This document shows, piece by piece, positions 42,773-51,345 of a DNA stretch of 59,032 nucleotides (the first letter of the stretch is position 1; every line of letters begins with the position of its first letter). Both the position numbers and the translations under genes were made by a program. The notes below the pieces were generated by a model. That model did no database searches. It was not told the origin of the DNA and worked only from the letters and a program-made list of their open reading frames with translations. The stretch comes from Microcaldota archaeon (GTDB lineage: Archaea; Micrarchaeota; Micrarchaeia; Anstonellales; Bilamarchaeaceae): the NCBI GenBank assembly GCA_014727975.1, contig WJMK01000039.1, positions 93,237-152,268 of the forward strand, given 5' to 3'.

Positions 42773-43504
42773 ATGGGAAAAAGGCTTAAGTCGCAAAGAA
42801 GAGGAAGCGGAACAGGCAGGTATCGCTCAGCAAAGAACAGGTACAAGGTCAAGCTCAGCTTCAGGACTTATGATGATGTGGAAAAGACAGGGGTAATCCG
42901 GGGCCAGGTTGTGGACTTCCTTGATGACCCTGGAAGGAACGCGCTCCTGATGAAAGTGAAGTATGATAACCATGAGGAGGGCCACCTTATTGCGCCCGAG
43001 GGCATCTGCGTAGGAGATTATGTAGAGCTCGGGGTGCAGGCAAAGGTTGCGTTCGGAAACGTGCTCCCGCTTTACAGGATTCCTGAAGGAACTGCGATTT
43101 ACAATATAGAAAAAGTGCCTGGGGATGGCGGAAAATTTGTGCGCGCCCCGGGTGCAGCAGGGATAGTGGTTGCAAGGGAAGGCAAAACAGTTGCAATAAA
43201 GCTCCCGAGCAGGAGGACAATCAATGTTTCTTCTGAATCAAGGGCCCAGGTTGGAGTAATCAATGGAGGCGGGCTCAAGGAGAGGCCGCTCATGAAGGCA
43301 GGGAAAGCCCACCACAAGCACAAGGCAAAGAGCTCAAGGCTCTGGCCAAAGACAAGGGGTGTTGCGCAGAGTTCGTACACGCACCCCCATGGAGGAAAGC
43401 AGCACCATGCTGGAAAACCGACCACTGTGGCGCGCGGAACGCCGCCCGGAGGAAAGGTTGGGCACCTCGCAGCCAAGAGGACAGGGAGGAAAGCCAAAGG
43501 GTGA
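42773..43504 (+). CDS. rpl2: Ribosomal protein uL2
   Basis: 243 residues. Start MGKRLKSQRRGSGTGRYRS is the usual archaeal form, with GGTGA upstream at 42763-42767. The C-terminus carries the conserved His-rich HPHGGKQHH near the peptidyl-transferase centre. Confidence 0.96.
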   Translation: MGKRLKSQRRGSGTGRYRSAKNRYKVKLSFRTYDDVEKTGVIRGQVVDFLDDPGRNALLMKVKYDNHEEGHLIAPEGICVGDYVELGVQAKVAFGNVLPLYRIPEGTAIYNIEKVPGDGGKFVRAPGAAGIVVAREGKTVAIKLPSRRTINVSSESRAQVGVINGGGLKERPLMKAGKAHHKHKAKSSRLWPKTRGVAQSSYTHPHGGKQHHAGKPTTVARGTPPGGKVGHLAAKRTGRKAKG

Positions 43505-43508
43505 ATAA

Positions 43509-43907
43509 ATGGTTAAGAAAGAACTTTTCAGGGGCATGGATGAAAGCCAGGCCAAGGAACTTAGCATGGAGGATTTCCTCCCCCTTATCAATGCAAGGGA
43601 AAGGAGGACCATGAAGAGGGTAAACCAGAACCCCAGGCTGAAGCAGCTCATAGAGATTGCAAGAAAGGTGAAGAAGGACAACCCAAAAAAAGTAATCAAG
43701 ACGCATGTCAGGGAAGCAGTTGTGCTCCCTGAATGGATTGGCCTTACTTTCGGGGTTTACAACGGGAAAGAGTTCAAAAATGTGGAGATTACGGTGAAAC
43801 ACCTCGGGAAGAGGCTTGGTGAATTCGCGCACAGCACCGGGAGGGTTATGCACTCCGGTCCTGGTGTGGGTGCAACAAGAGGGTCTAAGTTCGTGCCCCT
43901 CAAGTAG
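43509..43907 (+). CDS. rps19: Ribosomal protein uS19
   Basis: 132 residues. Conserved KTHVREAVVLPEWIGLTFGV and the C-terminal LGEFAHSTGRVMHSGPG, GATRGSKFVPLK. Small-subunit head protein near the A-site tRNA. GGGTGA precedes the ATG. Confidence 0.96.
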   Translation: MVKKELFRGMDESQAKELSMEDFLPLINARERRTMKRVNQNPRLKQLIEIARKVKKDNPKKVIKTHVREAVVLPEWIGLTFGVYNGKEFKNVEITVKHLGKRLGEFAHSTGRVMHSGPGVGATRGSKFVPLK

Positions 43908-43915
43908 GTGATAAT

Positions 43916-44782
43916 ATGGCTTATACATATAATATAGGTGATGAAGCGGACTTTGCAAAAGCAAGGGTTGAGGACATTAACGCTTCATACAAAGACCTTA
44001 CTGAAGTGTGCCATAATATCAGGATGAGGCCCGCGGATGCAGCAGTGGAAATCCTCGAGGAAGCAAAGGCAAAGAAGAGGCCGATTAAATACAGGTCTCA
44101 CAACACCAGGATGGCGCACAGGAAGGAGCTCCAGGGCCAGAAAGGCCGCTGGCCGGTAAAGTCTGTGGGCATTGTGCTCAAGTGCCTGCAGTCTGCAATT
44201 GCAAATGCGCGCGAGAAAGGGCTTAGTGAGGAGCTCGTGGTTGTGCACGCATCCGCGAACAAGAAGCGCTCATATATGCGCTACGCTTCAAAGGGAAGGC
44301 GGAACATCTCCAAGCTGGAAACCGCACGCGTTGAGATTGTGCTCAAAGAAAAGGTTGAGGGCAAGAAAAAGAGGCTCGAGCAGGAAAAGAAGGCTGCTGA
44401 AGAGAAAAAGAAGGCTGACGCTGCAAAGAAAGCTGAAGAAGCGAAGAAAGCTGCTGAAGCTAAGGCAGCTCCTAAGGCGGAAGCAAAGGAGAAGGAAATA
44501 AAGCCTGCACCTGAAAAGCCGGAGGTTGCACCTGCTCCAAAGCCTGAAGAGAAGGAGGCTCCAAAAAAAGAGGAAAAGCCTCCTGAAAAAGGGGCTGGTG
44601 CTCCAAAATCCGAAGCAAAACCAGAGCCTAAGGAGAAAGAAGCCAAGACCGAAAGGAAAGGGGCTGAACCCAAAAAAGAGGAACCGGGAAAGGATACTCC
44701 AAAAGCTGAGTCAAAACCTGAACCGAAAACCGAGGGCCCGAAACCGGAAAAAAAGGACACGGGAAAAGATGAGGTGGCATGA
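43916..44782 (+). CDS. rpl22: Ribosomal protein uL22 with long Lys/Ala/Glu/Pro tail
   Basis: 288 residues, about twice the expected length. Residues 1-150 are normal uL22 (DINASYKDLTEVCHNIRMRP, PIKYRSHNTRMAHRKELQGQ, SYMRYASKGRR). The remaining roughly 140 residues are a low-complexity tail of KKAEEAK, PEKPEVAPAPKPEEK and similar units without hydrophobic residues, likely disordered and solvent-exposed at the tunnel exit. The tail is in frame and ends in a 1-4 base overlap with rps3, so it is not an assembly artefact of the stop. Confidence 0.93.
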   Translation: MAYTYNIGDEADFAKARVEDINASYKDLTEVCHNIRMRPADAAVEILEEAKAKKRPIKYRSHNTRMAHRKELQGQKGRWPVKSVGIVLKCLQSAIANAREKGLSEELVVVHASANKKRSYMRYASKGRRNISKLETARVEIVLKEKVEGKKKRLEQEKKAAEEKKKADAAKKAEEAKKAAEAKAAPKAEAKEKEIKPAPEKPEVAPAPKPEEKEAPKKEEKPPEKGAGAPKSEAKPEPKEKEAKTERKGAEPKKEEPGKDTPKAESKPEPKTEGPKPEKKDTGKDEVA

Positions 44783-45627
44783 TGGCAATTGAAGGAAAAT
44801 TCATAGACAACCCAATCGAAAGGTACAAAGTGATGAAGTTCCTTGAGAACGAGCTTGACCGCGCAGGGGTTGCCAACATTGAAATCCAGAGGACTCCTGT
44901 GGTGACAAGGATTGCAATCGAAGTCCTTAACCCCGGAAGAGTAATCGGCAAGAAGGGAAAAACAATTAATGCGCTTACCGAAACCCTCAGGAAAAAGTTC
45001 AAGCTGGACAACCCGCAAATCAGCGTTGTTGAGGTGAAAAATCCCACACTTGAGCCCAGGCTTGTGGCAAAGAAAGCTTCAAAATACATAGAAATGGGCA
45101 AAAAGGTAAGGGCAGTGCTGCACTTCCTGCTCAAGGACATCATGAGGAACGGGGCGCTTGGAGCAGAAATAGTTGCCTCAGGGAAAATCGGGGCGAAGGG
45201 AGCAAGGAGCAAAAGCCTCAGGGTTGCAGATGGGTATATCCCGAAAGCAGGGGAGCCTGCAAGGCTTGTTGATGAAGCCCATGTTTCTGCAAATACAAAG
45301 TCAGGGATTATTGGGGTGCTTGTGAGGATTGCACCTCCTGGAACAGTATTCCCGGACAAGCCTGAGAATTCCACAGTTGAGTCAAGGCTCAGGCAGGATG
45401 AGAGATACGTGAAAAGGGAGCGTGACTATGGGGGGAGGAGAGAAGGCGGGTACAACCGTGACAGGGGGCGCCCACCGCGCAGAGAGGAAAAGAAGCCAGG
45501 GCAGCCAGTGGAAAGAGTGCAGGGCCCCCCAAAGGATGCAAAGGCTGGGGCGCCTAAGCCTGAAGCCAAGAAAGAGGCAACTCCGGCTAAAGAGGAAAAT
45601 CCTGCAGAAAACAAGGAGGCGAAATAG
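44782..45627 (+). CDS. rps3: Ribosomal protein uS3 with charged C-terminal tail
   Basis: 281 residues. The KH domain has VIGKKGKTINALTETLRKKF, and the second half has GAEIVASGKIGAKGARSKSL. After about residue 205 the tail becomes Arg/Gly- and Lys/Pro/Glu-rich (YGGRREGGYNRDRGRPPRR). Two ATG codons are adjacent (44779, 44782); the first overlaps the uL22 stop as ATGATG. Confidence 0.94.
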   Translation: MAIEGKFIDNPIERYKVMKFLENELDRAGVANIEIQRTPVVTRIAIEVLNPGRVIGKKGKTINALTETLRKKFKLDNPQISVVEVKNPTLEPRLVAKKASKYIEMGKKVRAVLHFLLKDIMRNGALGAEIVASGKIGAKGARSKSLRVADGYIPKAGEPARLVDEAHVSANTKSGIIGVLVRIAPPGTVFPDKPENSTVESRLRQDERYVKRERDYGGRREGGYNRDRGRPPRREEKKPGQPVERVQGPPKDAKAGAPKPEAKKEATPAKEENPAENKEAK

Positions 45628-45807
45628 ATGGCAGTATACAGGATTTCAGAGCTCAGGGGATTAAGCGAAGCAGAACTCGAGAAAAAACTCGAAGAGCTGA
45701 ACCTTGCACTTCTGGAAGGCGGACCGGAAAACCCGAAAAAGAACCGCGAGATAAGGAAGGCAATTGCAAGGATACTCACGCTCAAGAATGAAAAGAAAAA
45801 AACATAA
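45628..45807 (+). CDS. rpl29: Ribosomal protein uL29
   Basis: 59 residues: MAVYRISELRGLSEAELEKK and then a second helix ending ARILTLKNEKKKT. The length is normal for uL29, a two-helix hairpin at the tunnel exit. It starts immediately after the rps3 stop and lies in its usual place between uS3 and aIF1. Confidence 0.94.
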   Translation: MAVYRISELRGLSEAELEKKLEELNLALLEGGPENPKKNREIRKAIARILTLKNEKKKT

Positions 45808-45821
45808 AAGAGGTAAAAAAA

Positions 45822-46127
45822 TTGGCAGAAATATGTCCGAAATGCGGCATGATAACGGATCTCTGCGCTTGCGAGATCCTGGATAAGGAAGAAGTAACCA
45901 AAATCCGAGTGTACGTCACCAAGGCCAAGTTCAGGAAGCTGGTGACAGTGGTTGAAGGCATCGACAAGAACAGGTTAGCCGAAGCGGCAAAATCCCTCAA
46001 GAATGCACTTGCATGCGGCGGGAGCGCAAAGGAAGGCGCAATCGTGCTGCAGGGAAACCACAAGAAGAAAGTAAAGGAAATTCTTGTGAAGATGGGATAC
46101 CCCGGGGAGAACATCGAAGTTGAGTAG
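45822..46127 (+). CDS. Translation initiation factor aIF1 (SUI1)
   Basis: 101 residues, TTG start at 45822 behind an AGAGGT Shine-Dalgarno sequence. A short cysteine motif at the N-terminus (CPKCGMITDLCAC) is followed by the SUI1 fold with KLVTVVEGIDKN, LACGGSAKEGAIVLQGNHKK and a final MGYPGENIEVE. It controls start-codon selection on the 30S subunit. Confidence 0.94.
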   Translation: MAEICPKCGMITDLCACEILDKEEVTKIRVYVTKAKFRKLVTVVEGIDKNRLAEAAKSLKNALACGGSAKEGAIVLQGNHKKKVKEILVKMGYPGENIEVE

Positions 46128-46379
46128 ATGCACCGGATTGAAGAATTCATCGGGAAGCCCCTGGTGGTTCTTGAAAGCGCTGCAGAAAGCTTTCGGGGTG
46201 CCGAAGGAAAGATAGTGGATGAAACCAAGAACAGCTTCGTAATCGAGGCGCAGGGAAGGGAAAAAAGAATCCCAAAAAAAGGCTGCGTTTTCAGGATTGC
46301 GGGGAAGCTGGTTCGCGGTGATGAAATAATGTTCAGGGCCGAAGACCGGCCGAGAAAACTCAAGAAAAAAATAAGGTGA
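46128..46379 (+). CDS. rnp1: RNase P protein component 1 (Rpp29/Pop4)
   Basis: 83 residues. EEFIGKPLVVLES, GAEGKIVDETKNSFVIE and KKGCVFRI define the Sm-like barrel of archaeal Rpp29, which with Rpp21 supports 5' tRNA maturation by RNase P RNA. It starts directly after the aIF1 stop. Confidence 0.92.
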   Translation: MHRIEEFIGKPLVVLESAAESFRGAEGKIVDETKNSFVIEAQGREKRIPKKGCVFRIAGKLVRGDEIMFRAEDRPRKLKKKIR

Positions 46380-46383
46380 TGAT

Positions 46384-46686
46384 ATGGCTGAAGCAAAAGG
46401 CAACAAGCAGAAACGCCCCATCTCCTCAAGGGGAGCAAGGATTGTAGGCAGGGTTGTCAGTGACAAGAATAAGAAGACTGTAGTGGTAGAAAGGGACCTC
46501 ATGAAGAAAATAAGCAAATACAAGAGGATGGCAAGGGAAAGATCCAGGGTGCAGGCCCACAATCCGGATGAGATTGAGGCGAAGGTGGGGGACATTGTCA
46601 GGATTGGCGAGACCCGCAAAATCAGCAAAACAAAATCATGGATTGTCCTTGAAGTCATTTCAAAAGCAGAAGAGGTGGGCGCATGA
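46384..46686 (+). CDS. rps17: Ribosomal protein uS17
   Basis: 100 residues. OB-fold protein with ARIVGRVVSDKNKKTVVVER and GDIVRIGETRKISKTKSWIV. GGTGATG precedes the ATG. Confidence 0.95.
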   Translation: MAEAKGNKQKRPISSRGARIVGRVVSDKNKKTVVVERDLMKKISKYKRMARERSRVQAHNPDEIEAKVGDIVRIGETRKISKTKSWIVLEVISKAEEVGA

Positions 46687-47081
46687 AGGGCCTTGGCTCG
46701 CATATCCCAAAAACCCTTACCCTGGGGAGCAGGCTGCTCTGCCACGACAATTCAGGAGCAAAGCTGGTGGAAATCATAGGGGTTTCCGGTTACAGGGGTG
46801 TGCGCGGAAGGAACCCCCACGCCGGAGTTGGCGACACAATAATTGCCGCGGTAAAAAAGGGGAAGCCTGACATGGTAAAGAAAAAGGTCAAGGCAGTAAT
46901 CGTAAGGCAGAAAAAAGAGATACGGCGCCCGAGCGGCCTGAGGGTCAGCTTTGAGGACAACGCATGTGTCCTGGTGAATGATGAGAAGCTCCCTATAGGG
47001 ACAGAAATCAAGGGGGTTGTTGCAAAGGAAATTGCAGAAAGGTTCCCCAAGGTCGCTGCAATAGCGCCAGGGGTAGTCTGA
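46683..47081 (+). CDS. rpl14: Ribosomal protein uL14
   Basis: 132 residues. LLCHDNSGAKLVEIIGVSGY, GDTIIAAVKKGKP and SFEDNACVLVNDE are diagnostic. The ATG overlaps the uS17 stop (ATGA). Confidence 0.96.
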   Translation: MKGLGSHIPKTLTLGSRLLCHDNSGAKLVEIIGVSGYRGVRGRNPHAGVGDTIIAAVKKGKPDMVKKKVKAVIVRQKKEIRRPSGLRVSFEDNACVLVNDEKLPIGTEIKGVVAKEIAERFPKVAAIAPGVV

Positions 47082-47091
47082 GGCGATATTC

Positions 47092-47433
47092 ATGAAGAGA
47101 AGAAAGGAACGGAAAAAGAAATACTCCGGAAAAATGCATGAAAAAAAGGCATTGCTTAATGTGCATGTTGCAAAAGAGCTCAAGGAGAAAGTTGCAAAGA
47201 GGGCTGTGCTGGTTAACAAGGGGGACACTGTAACTGTGATGCGCGGCGCGCATAAGGGAAAGAGCGCAAAAGTGAAGAAGGTGAGCCATGCAAAAGGCCT
47301 CGTATACCTCGAAGGCATGACAATGAGGAACGCAAGGGGGGTTGAAAACATGGCACCGTTCCAGCCTTCAAACCTCAAGCTCACTGCTCTTAAGGAGAGC
47401 GAATACAGGAAGAAGTTTATGAAGGGTGAATAA
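47092..47433 (+). CDS. rpl24: Ribosomal protein uL24
   Basis: 113 residues. KOW motif NKGDTVTVMRGAHKGKSAKV and the archaeal C-terminal extension (FQPSNLKLTAL). An assembly-initiating protein of the large subunit. Confidence 0.95.
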   Translation: MKRRKERKKKYSGKMHEKKALLNVHVAKELKEKVAKRAVLVNKGDTVTVMRGAHKGKSAKVKKVSHAKGLVYLEGMTMRNARGVENMAPFQPSNLKLTALKESEYRKKFMKGE

Positions 47434-47434
47434 T

Positions 47435-48172
47435 ATGGCTAAAAGAGGAAGGAAATCTCACACTAAAAGAATCGCAGCGCCGGATGCAATCCCGGTACAA
47501 AACAAAAAAGAGCAGACCTGGATTGCAAACACAAGCCCGGGGCCGCATCCAAAAAAGAAGAGCATGCCCCTTGTTGTGCTCCTCAGGGAAGTGCTCGGGG
47601 CAGCAGAAAGCTCCCAGGAAGCGAAAGCAATACTGAATGACAGAAAAGTCCTGGTTGACGGAGTTGCAAGGACAGACCATAAATTCCCAATTGGGTTCAT
47701 GGACATTATCTCTATGCCTGCAGCTGATGCATACTACAGGATTGGGGTGAAAAGGGGCAAGCTTTCCCCTGAAAAAATAGGGAAAAAGGACGCAGAGGTT
47801 AAACTGCTGAAAGTAACCGGCAAGAACACAGTAAAGGGAAACAAAATCAGCATTGCCTTCCATGATGGCAAGAACCTGGTTGCAGACAACAATGTGAAGG
47901 TAGGGGACACTATCGAGTTTGACCTGAAGGAAGGAAAGCTGGCAAAGCTCCACAAATTCGGAAAAGGGGCAAAATGCATAATCACTGATGGAAAGCACTC
48001 TGGGACTGAGGTAGTTGTGGAAGACATCTACCCGAATGAAGAGGGCAGGCCGGCAGAAGCGCTCGTTGGCTCCGGGGAAGGGGAAACCTTCAGGACGCTC
48101 GCAGGATACCTCTTTGTATTGGGCGGACAAGCTGAACTAGAAAACAAGAAAGAAGAGCCTGGAGGTGGCTGA
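47435..48172 (+). CDS. rps4e: Ribosomal protein eS4
   Basis: 245 residues. N-terminal RIAAPDAIPVQ, an S4-like RNA-binding segment (LNDRKVLVDGVARTD) and a KOW region (GKGAKCIITDGKHSGTEVVV). Present only in archaea and eukaryotes. The ATG at 47435 is taken; a GTG at 47426 overlapping uL24 is less typical. Confidence 0.94.
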   Translation: MAKRGRKSHTKRIAAPDAIPVQNKKEQTWIANTSPGPHPKKKSMPLVVLLREVLGAAESSQEAKAILNDRKVLVDGVARTDHKFPIGFMDIISMPAADAYYRIGVKRGKLSPEKIGKKDAEVKLLKVTGKNTVKGNKISIAFHDGKNLVADNNVKVGDTIEFDLKEGKLAKLHKFGKGAKCIITDGKHSGTEVVVEDIYPNEEGRPAEALVGSGEGETFRTLAGYLFVLGGQAELENKKEEPGGG

Positions 48173-48174
48173 GG

Positions 48175-48696
48175 ATGGCGGAGAAAAAAGAAAACCCGAT
48201 GAGGGAGATTATCATCGATAAGGTCACTGTGAACATGGGCGTAGGGGAACCGGGAGAGCCGCTTGAAAAGGCAAAAAAGCTCCTTGAGACCCTGAGCGAG
48301 AGCACAGCAGTGGAAACAAAGGCAAGGGACAGGAACCCTACATTCAAGCTGAGGAAGGGGCTTCCCATAGGGGTAAAAACAACCCTTAGGGGAGAAGGGG
48401 CAGCGGATTTCCTTGCAAAGGCGCTTGCAGCAAAAAAGAAAATCCTGAAGGAAAGCAACTTTGACAGCAGGGGCAACTTTTCCTTTGGGGTAAGGGAATA
48501 CATTGATTTCCCGGGGGCAAAATACGACCCAACAATCGGGATGCTTGGGTTCGATGTATGCGTAACCCTCATACGGAGGGGGGAAAGAGTGAAGAGGAGG
48601 ATACTGAAAACATCAAAAGTAGGCAATGCCCACCTGCTCAAAAAGGAAGACGGGATTGAATTTGCAAAAAGCAGGTTTGATGTGACTGTGGAGTGA
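48175..48696 (+). CDS. rpl5: Ribosomal protein uL5
   Basis: 173 residues. IIDKVTVNMGVGEPGEPLEK, RKGLPIGVKTTLRG and DFPGAKYDPTIGMLGFDVCV are typical. It binds 5S rRNA together with uL18. Confidence 0.95.
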   Translation: MAEKKENPMREIIIDKVTVNMGVGEPGEPLEKAKKLLETLSESTAVETKARDRNPTFKLRKGLPIGVKTTLRGEGAADFLAKALAAKKKILKESNFDSRGNFSFGVREYIDFPGAKYDPTIGMLGFDVCVTLIRRGERVKRRILKTSKVGNAHLLKKEDGIEFAKSRFDVTVE

Positions 48697-48700
48697 TATT

Positions 48701-48859
48701 ATGTCTAAGATTCCAGCTAACGAAAAATACAAGGGAAAAGGAAAGCGGAAGTGCAAAATATGCGGAACCGCAAAAGCGGTAATCAGGAAGTACGACCTAT
48801 ATATATGCAGGCGGTGCTTCAGGGAAGTCGGTGAATCAATCGGCTTCAGGAAATACTAG
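48701..48859 (+). CDS. rps14: Ribosomal protein uS14, zinc-binding type
   Basis: 52 residues, too short for many ORF lists. Zinc ligands form two CxxC pairs (C18, C21, C36, C39) around AVIRKYDLYICRRCFRE, and the end is IGFRKY. It lies in its usual position between uL5 and uS8. Confidence 0.95.
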   Translation: MSKIPANEKYKGKGKRKCKICGTAKAVIRKYDLYICRRCFREVGESIGFRKY

Positions 48860-48868
48860 GTGAGCCAG

Positions 48869-49255
48869 ATGTCATTAGACCTTTTGGGAGACGCGATGAA
48901 CACAATCAAGACCCATGAGAACGCGGGTGTGGAAGAATGCAGCGTTCGCGCATCCAAGCTAGTGGGGGAGATACTCAAGCTCTTCAAAGAGCATGGATAC
49001 GTTAAGGAATACTCTTTCAAGGATGACGGAAAAGGAGGCAGATATGTCATTAAGCTCGGGGGGCACATAAATGACTGCGGCGTAATAAAGCCCAGGGTGC
49101 CTGTGAAAAAAGGCGAATGGGCAAAGGTTGAGCAGATGCACATTCCAGGAGTAGGCGTAGGGATAATTGTGGTTTCAACCCCGCTTGGAGTGGTTACAAA
49201 CCGTGAAGCCCAGGAAAAGCAGATTGGTGGAAGGCTGCTTGCATTTGTATATTAG
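48869..49255 (+). CDS. rps8: Ribosomal protein uS8
   Basis: 128 residues from the ATG at 48869, which follows GGTGA; a GTG at 48860 is possible. The LLGDAMNTIKTHENAG start and the C-terminal block GVGIIVVSTPLGVVTN are typical. A central 16S-binding protein. Confidence 0.95.
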   Translation: MSLDLLGDAMNTIKTHENAGVEECSVRASKLVGEILKLFKEHGYVKEYSFKDDGKGGRYVIKLGGHINDCGVIKPRVPVKKGEWAKVEQMHIPGVGVGIIVVSTPLGVVTNREAQEKQIGGRLLAFVY

Positions 49256-49276
49256 GATATTAATGGAGTGATTTGG

Positions 49277-49774
49277 ATGATAGAGGTAAAAATACCTGCA
49301 GGTGTGACCGTTGCCGTGGAAGGAAACAAGGTAACGGCCAATGGGCCCAATGGGTCTATTGAGAGGGAGTTCAAAGGAACCCGCCTTGACCTCAGGCTCG
49401 AAGGAGAAACCCTTTTCGTAAACGGAAAGGGGAAAGCAATCGAGCACACCGTAAGGGCCCACCTCACCAATATGTTCAAAGGTGTTACAGAGGGCTTTAC
49501 GAGCAAGATGAGGATAAGGTACGCACACTTCCCAATTAGCGTGGAAGTGAAAGGGAAGGACATCATAATCAAGAACTTCCTGGGAGAAAGAAAACCGAGA
49601 AAGACCAAGGTGCACAGAAACGCAAAGGTCGAAGTGAAGGGGCAGGACGTTACAATCTCCAGCCCGGACAAGGAGGCAGTGGGGCAGACTGTTGCGAACA
49701 TAAGGAAGATAACAGAGATAAAAAGCCACGACTGCAGGATATTCCAGGATGGGATTTACCCTGTAAAGGAGTGA
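49277..49774 (+). CDS. rpl6: Ribosomal protein uL6
   Basis: 165 residues. IEVKIPAGVTVAVEGNKVTA starts the first of two related domains; FLGERKPRKTKVHRNAKVEV is the conserved C-terminal region. The ATG at 49277 follows GGAGTGA. Confidence 0.95.
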   Translation: MIEVKIPAGVTVAVEGNKVTANGPNGSIEREFKGTRLDLRLEGETLFVNGKGKAIEHTVRAHLTNMFKGVTEGFTSKMRIRYAHFPISVEVKGKDIIIKNFLGERKPRKTKVHRNAKVEVKGQDVTISSPDKEAVGQTVANIRKITEIKSHDCRIFQDGIYPVKE

Positions 49775-49784
49775 GGTGAGATTC

Positions 49785-50225
49785 ATGGCTGAAAAGAAAC
49801 CGGAAAGCAAAAAGGAAGCACCAAAGAAACCCGCTGCCCAGGAAAAGGGCCAGAAGAGGAAGAAGGTGCCGCTCAAAAAGAAACCCAAGAAAAAGTTCAC
49901 TGTGCCCAATTCCACAGGAAAAAGAAGGATGAAAAGCGTCAAGCCCAGATGGAGAAGGCAGACCGGGATTGACAACAAAAAAAGGATACGGAAGGCATTC
50001 ATGGGAAAGAGCCCTCGCATAGGGAACAAAAATGCGGCAGAAGTGCGGGGCATGCACCCGCTCGGGCTCCCTGAGCTTCTCGTGAACAATGCAAAAGAGC
50101 TTGAGGGCGCTGAGAACGTGCTTGTGAGGATTGCCTCAAAAGTAGGAAAACGGAAAAGGGCAGAGATAGTTTCAAAGGCAAAAGAGATGAATCTCAGGGT
50201 CCTGAATGAAGGGGTGAAAAAATGA
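49785..50225 (+). CDS. rpl32e: Ribosomal protein eL32
   Basis: 146 residues. The N-terminal 40 are a Lys/Pro/Ala tail; the core has SVKPRWRRQTGIDNKKRIRK, KSPRIGNKNAAEVRGMHPLG and IASKVGKRKRAEIV. Archaeal/eukaryotic type only. The ATG follows GGTGAG. Confidence 0.94.
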   Translation: MAEKKPESKKEAPKKPAAQEKGQKRKKVPLKKKPKKKFTVPNSTGKRRMKSVKPRWRRQTGIDNKKRIRKAFMGKSPRIGNKNAAEVRGMHPLGLPELLVNNAKELEGAENVLVRIASKVGKRKRAEIVSKAKEMNLRVLNEGVKK

Positions 50226-50761
50226 CCGCTACTACCGTAAAAAGGCTGGCCGCAGATATCCTGAAAGTAGGAAGGAACCGAATCAGGATAAAAGAAGGCG
50301 AGTATGCACGCGCAATGGAAGCACTTACCCGCGAAGATGTTAAGGGCCTTATTGAAGATGGGGCAGTCTACAGCATCAGGTACGTGGGGCCAAGGACAAA
50401 GCCTGAGAGGAAAAGGAAGGGCCCTGGCAAAAGAAAAGGCAAAAAATACTCGAGAAAGGGAAAGAAGGAAACATGGATGGAGAGAATCCGCTCCCAAAGG
50501 AAATACCTTGCAGAGCTCCTGAAGAGCGGGGAAGTCCCTGCAGAATACAAGAGAAAGGTCTACCTCAAAATAAAAGGCGGGTCTTTCAGGGGAAAGCAGG
50601 CACTGGTCAATTACCTCAAGGAAAACGACATGTATGTAGAGAAAATGAAGGCAGAGGCAAAAAAGGCAGAAGAAGTTCCCTCCCCCAAAAAAGCGGTCCC
50701 GAAAAGGGAATCTGCTGCTAAAAAACCGGTGAAGAAGGAAAAGAAGCCGGAGAAGAAGTGA
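50222..50761 (+). CDS. rpl19e: Ribosomal protein eL19
   Basis: 179 residues. LAADILKVGRNRIRIKEG and the basic helix RKGPGKRKGKKYSRKGKKET, then IRSQRKYLAELL. The last 35 residues are a Lys/Pro/Ala tail. The ATG overlaps the eL32 stop (ATGA). Confidence 0.95.
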   Translation: MTATTVKRLAADILKVGRNRIRIKEGEYARAMEALTREDVKGLIEDGAVYSIRYVGPRTKPERKRKGPGKRKGKKYSRKGKKETWMERIRSQRKYLAELLKSGEVPAEYKRKVYLKIKGGSFRGKQALVNYLKENDMYVEKMKAEAKKAEEVPSPKKAVPKRESAAKKPVKKEKKPEKK

Positions 50762-50765
50762 TAAT

Positions 50766-51341
50766 ATGGCTAAAGCAAAAGGACCAACATATGTTGTCCC
50801 GTTCAGGAGAAGAAAAGAGAAATCCACAAACTACGAGAAAAGGCTCGGCCTCGTTAAATCCGGGAAGCCCCGGATGGTTGTGAGGAGGAGCAACAGGCAT
50901 GTGCTTGTGCAGCTTGTGGAATTCAACCCTTCAGGGGACAAAGTGCTCATATCAGTGAACTCAAAGAAGCTCAAGAAATTCAAGTGGGCTTCCAGGAGAA
51001 ATCTGCCTACCGCATACCTTGCTGGGTTCTATGCAGGAGTGCTCGGGAAAAAGGCAGGGATAAAGGAATTCGTTCTGGATATCGGGCTGGTGCCCCCCGT
51101 TGTTGGTGGGCTCCCCTTTGCTGCGCAGAAAGGCGCGGTGGATGCAGGGCTCAAGAGCCCGCATGGGGAGAATATTGTGGATGATGGCAGGGTGAAAGGC
51201 GCGCATATTGAAGCGCTCGCGAACTCTCTTTCAGAAGCAGAGTACAAGAAAAGATTTGCATCTTACTTGAAGGAAGGGTTTGACCCAAAAAAATTCACTT
51301 CGCTGTTTGAGAGTGCGAAGGAGGCAATAAGCAAGGAGTGA
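50766..51341 (+). CDS. rpl18: Ribosomal protein uL18
   Basis: 191 residues. YVVPFRRRKEKSTNYEKRLG, the RLVVRRSN-like RMVVRRSNRHVLVQ and AYLAGFYAGVLGKKAG are typical of archaeal uL18, the 5S rRNA partner. Confidence 0.95.
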   Translation: MAKAKGPTYVVPFRRRKEKSTNYEKRLGLVKSGKPRMVVRRSNRHVLVQLVEFNPSGDKVLISVNSKKLKKFKWASRRNLPTAYLAGFYAGVLGKKAGIKEFVLDIGLVPPVVGGLPFAAQKGAVDAGLKSPHGENIVDDGRVKGAHIEALANSLSEAEYKKRFASYLKEGFDPKKFTSLFESAKEAISKE

Positions 51342-51345
51342 TACT

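Noticed and set aside
44281-45018. 245-codon minus-strand frame rich in Gly, Phe, Ala, Ser
   Set aside because: It is the reverse complement of the Lys/Ala/Glu tail of uL22 and not an independent low-complexity protein.
49175-50827. 550-codon open frame on the minus strand
   Set aside because: It is antisense to uL6, eL32 and eL19, has no promoter, and its composition (Phe, Leu, Ser, Pro) is the mirror of Lys/Glu-rich ribosomal genes.
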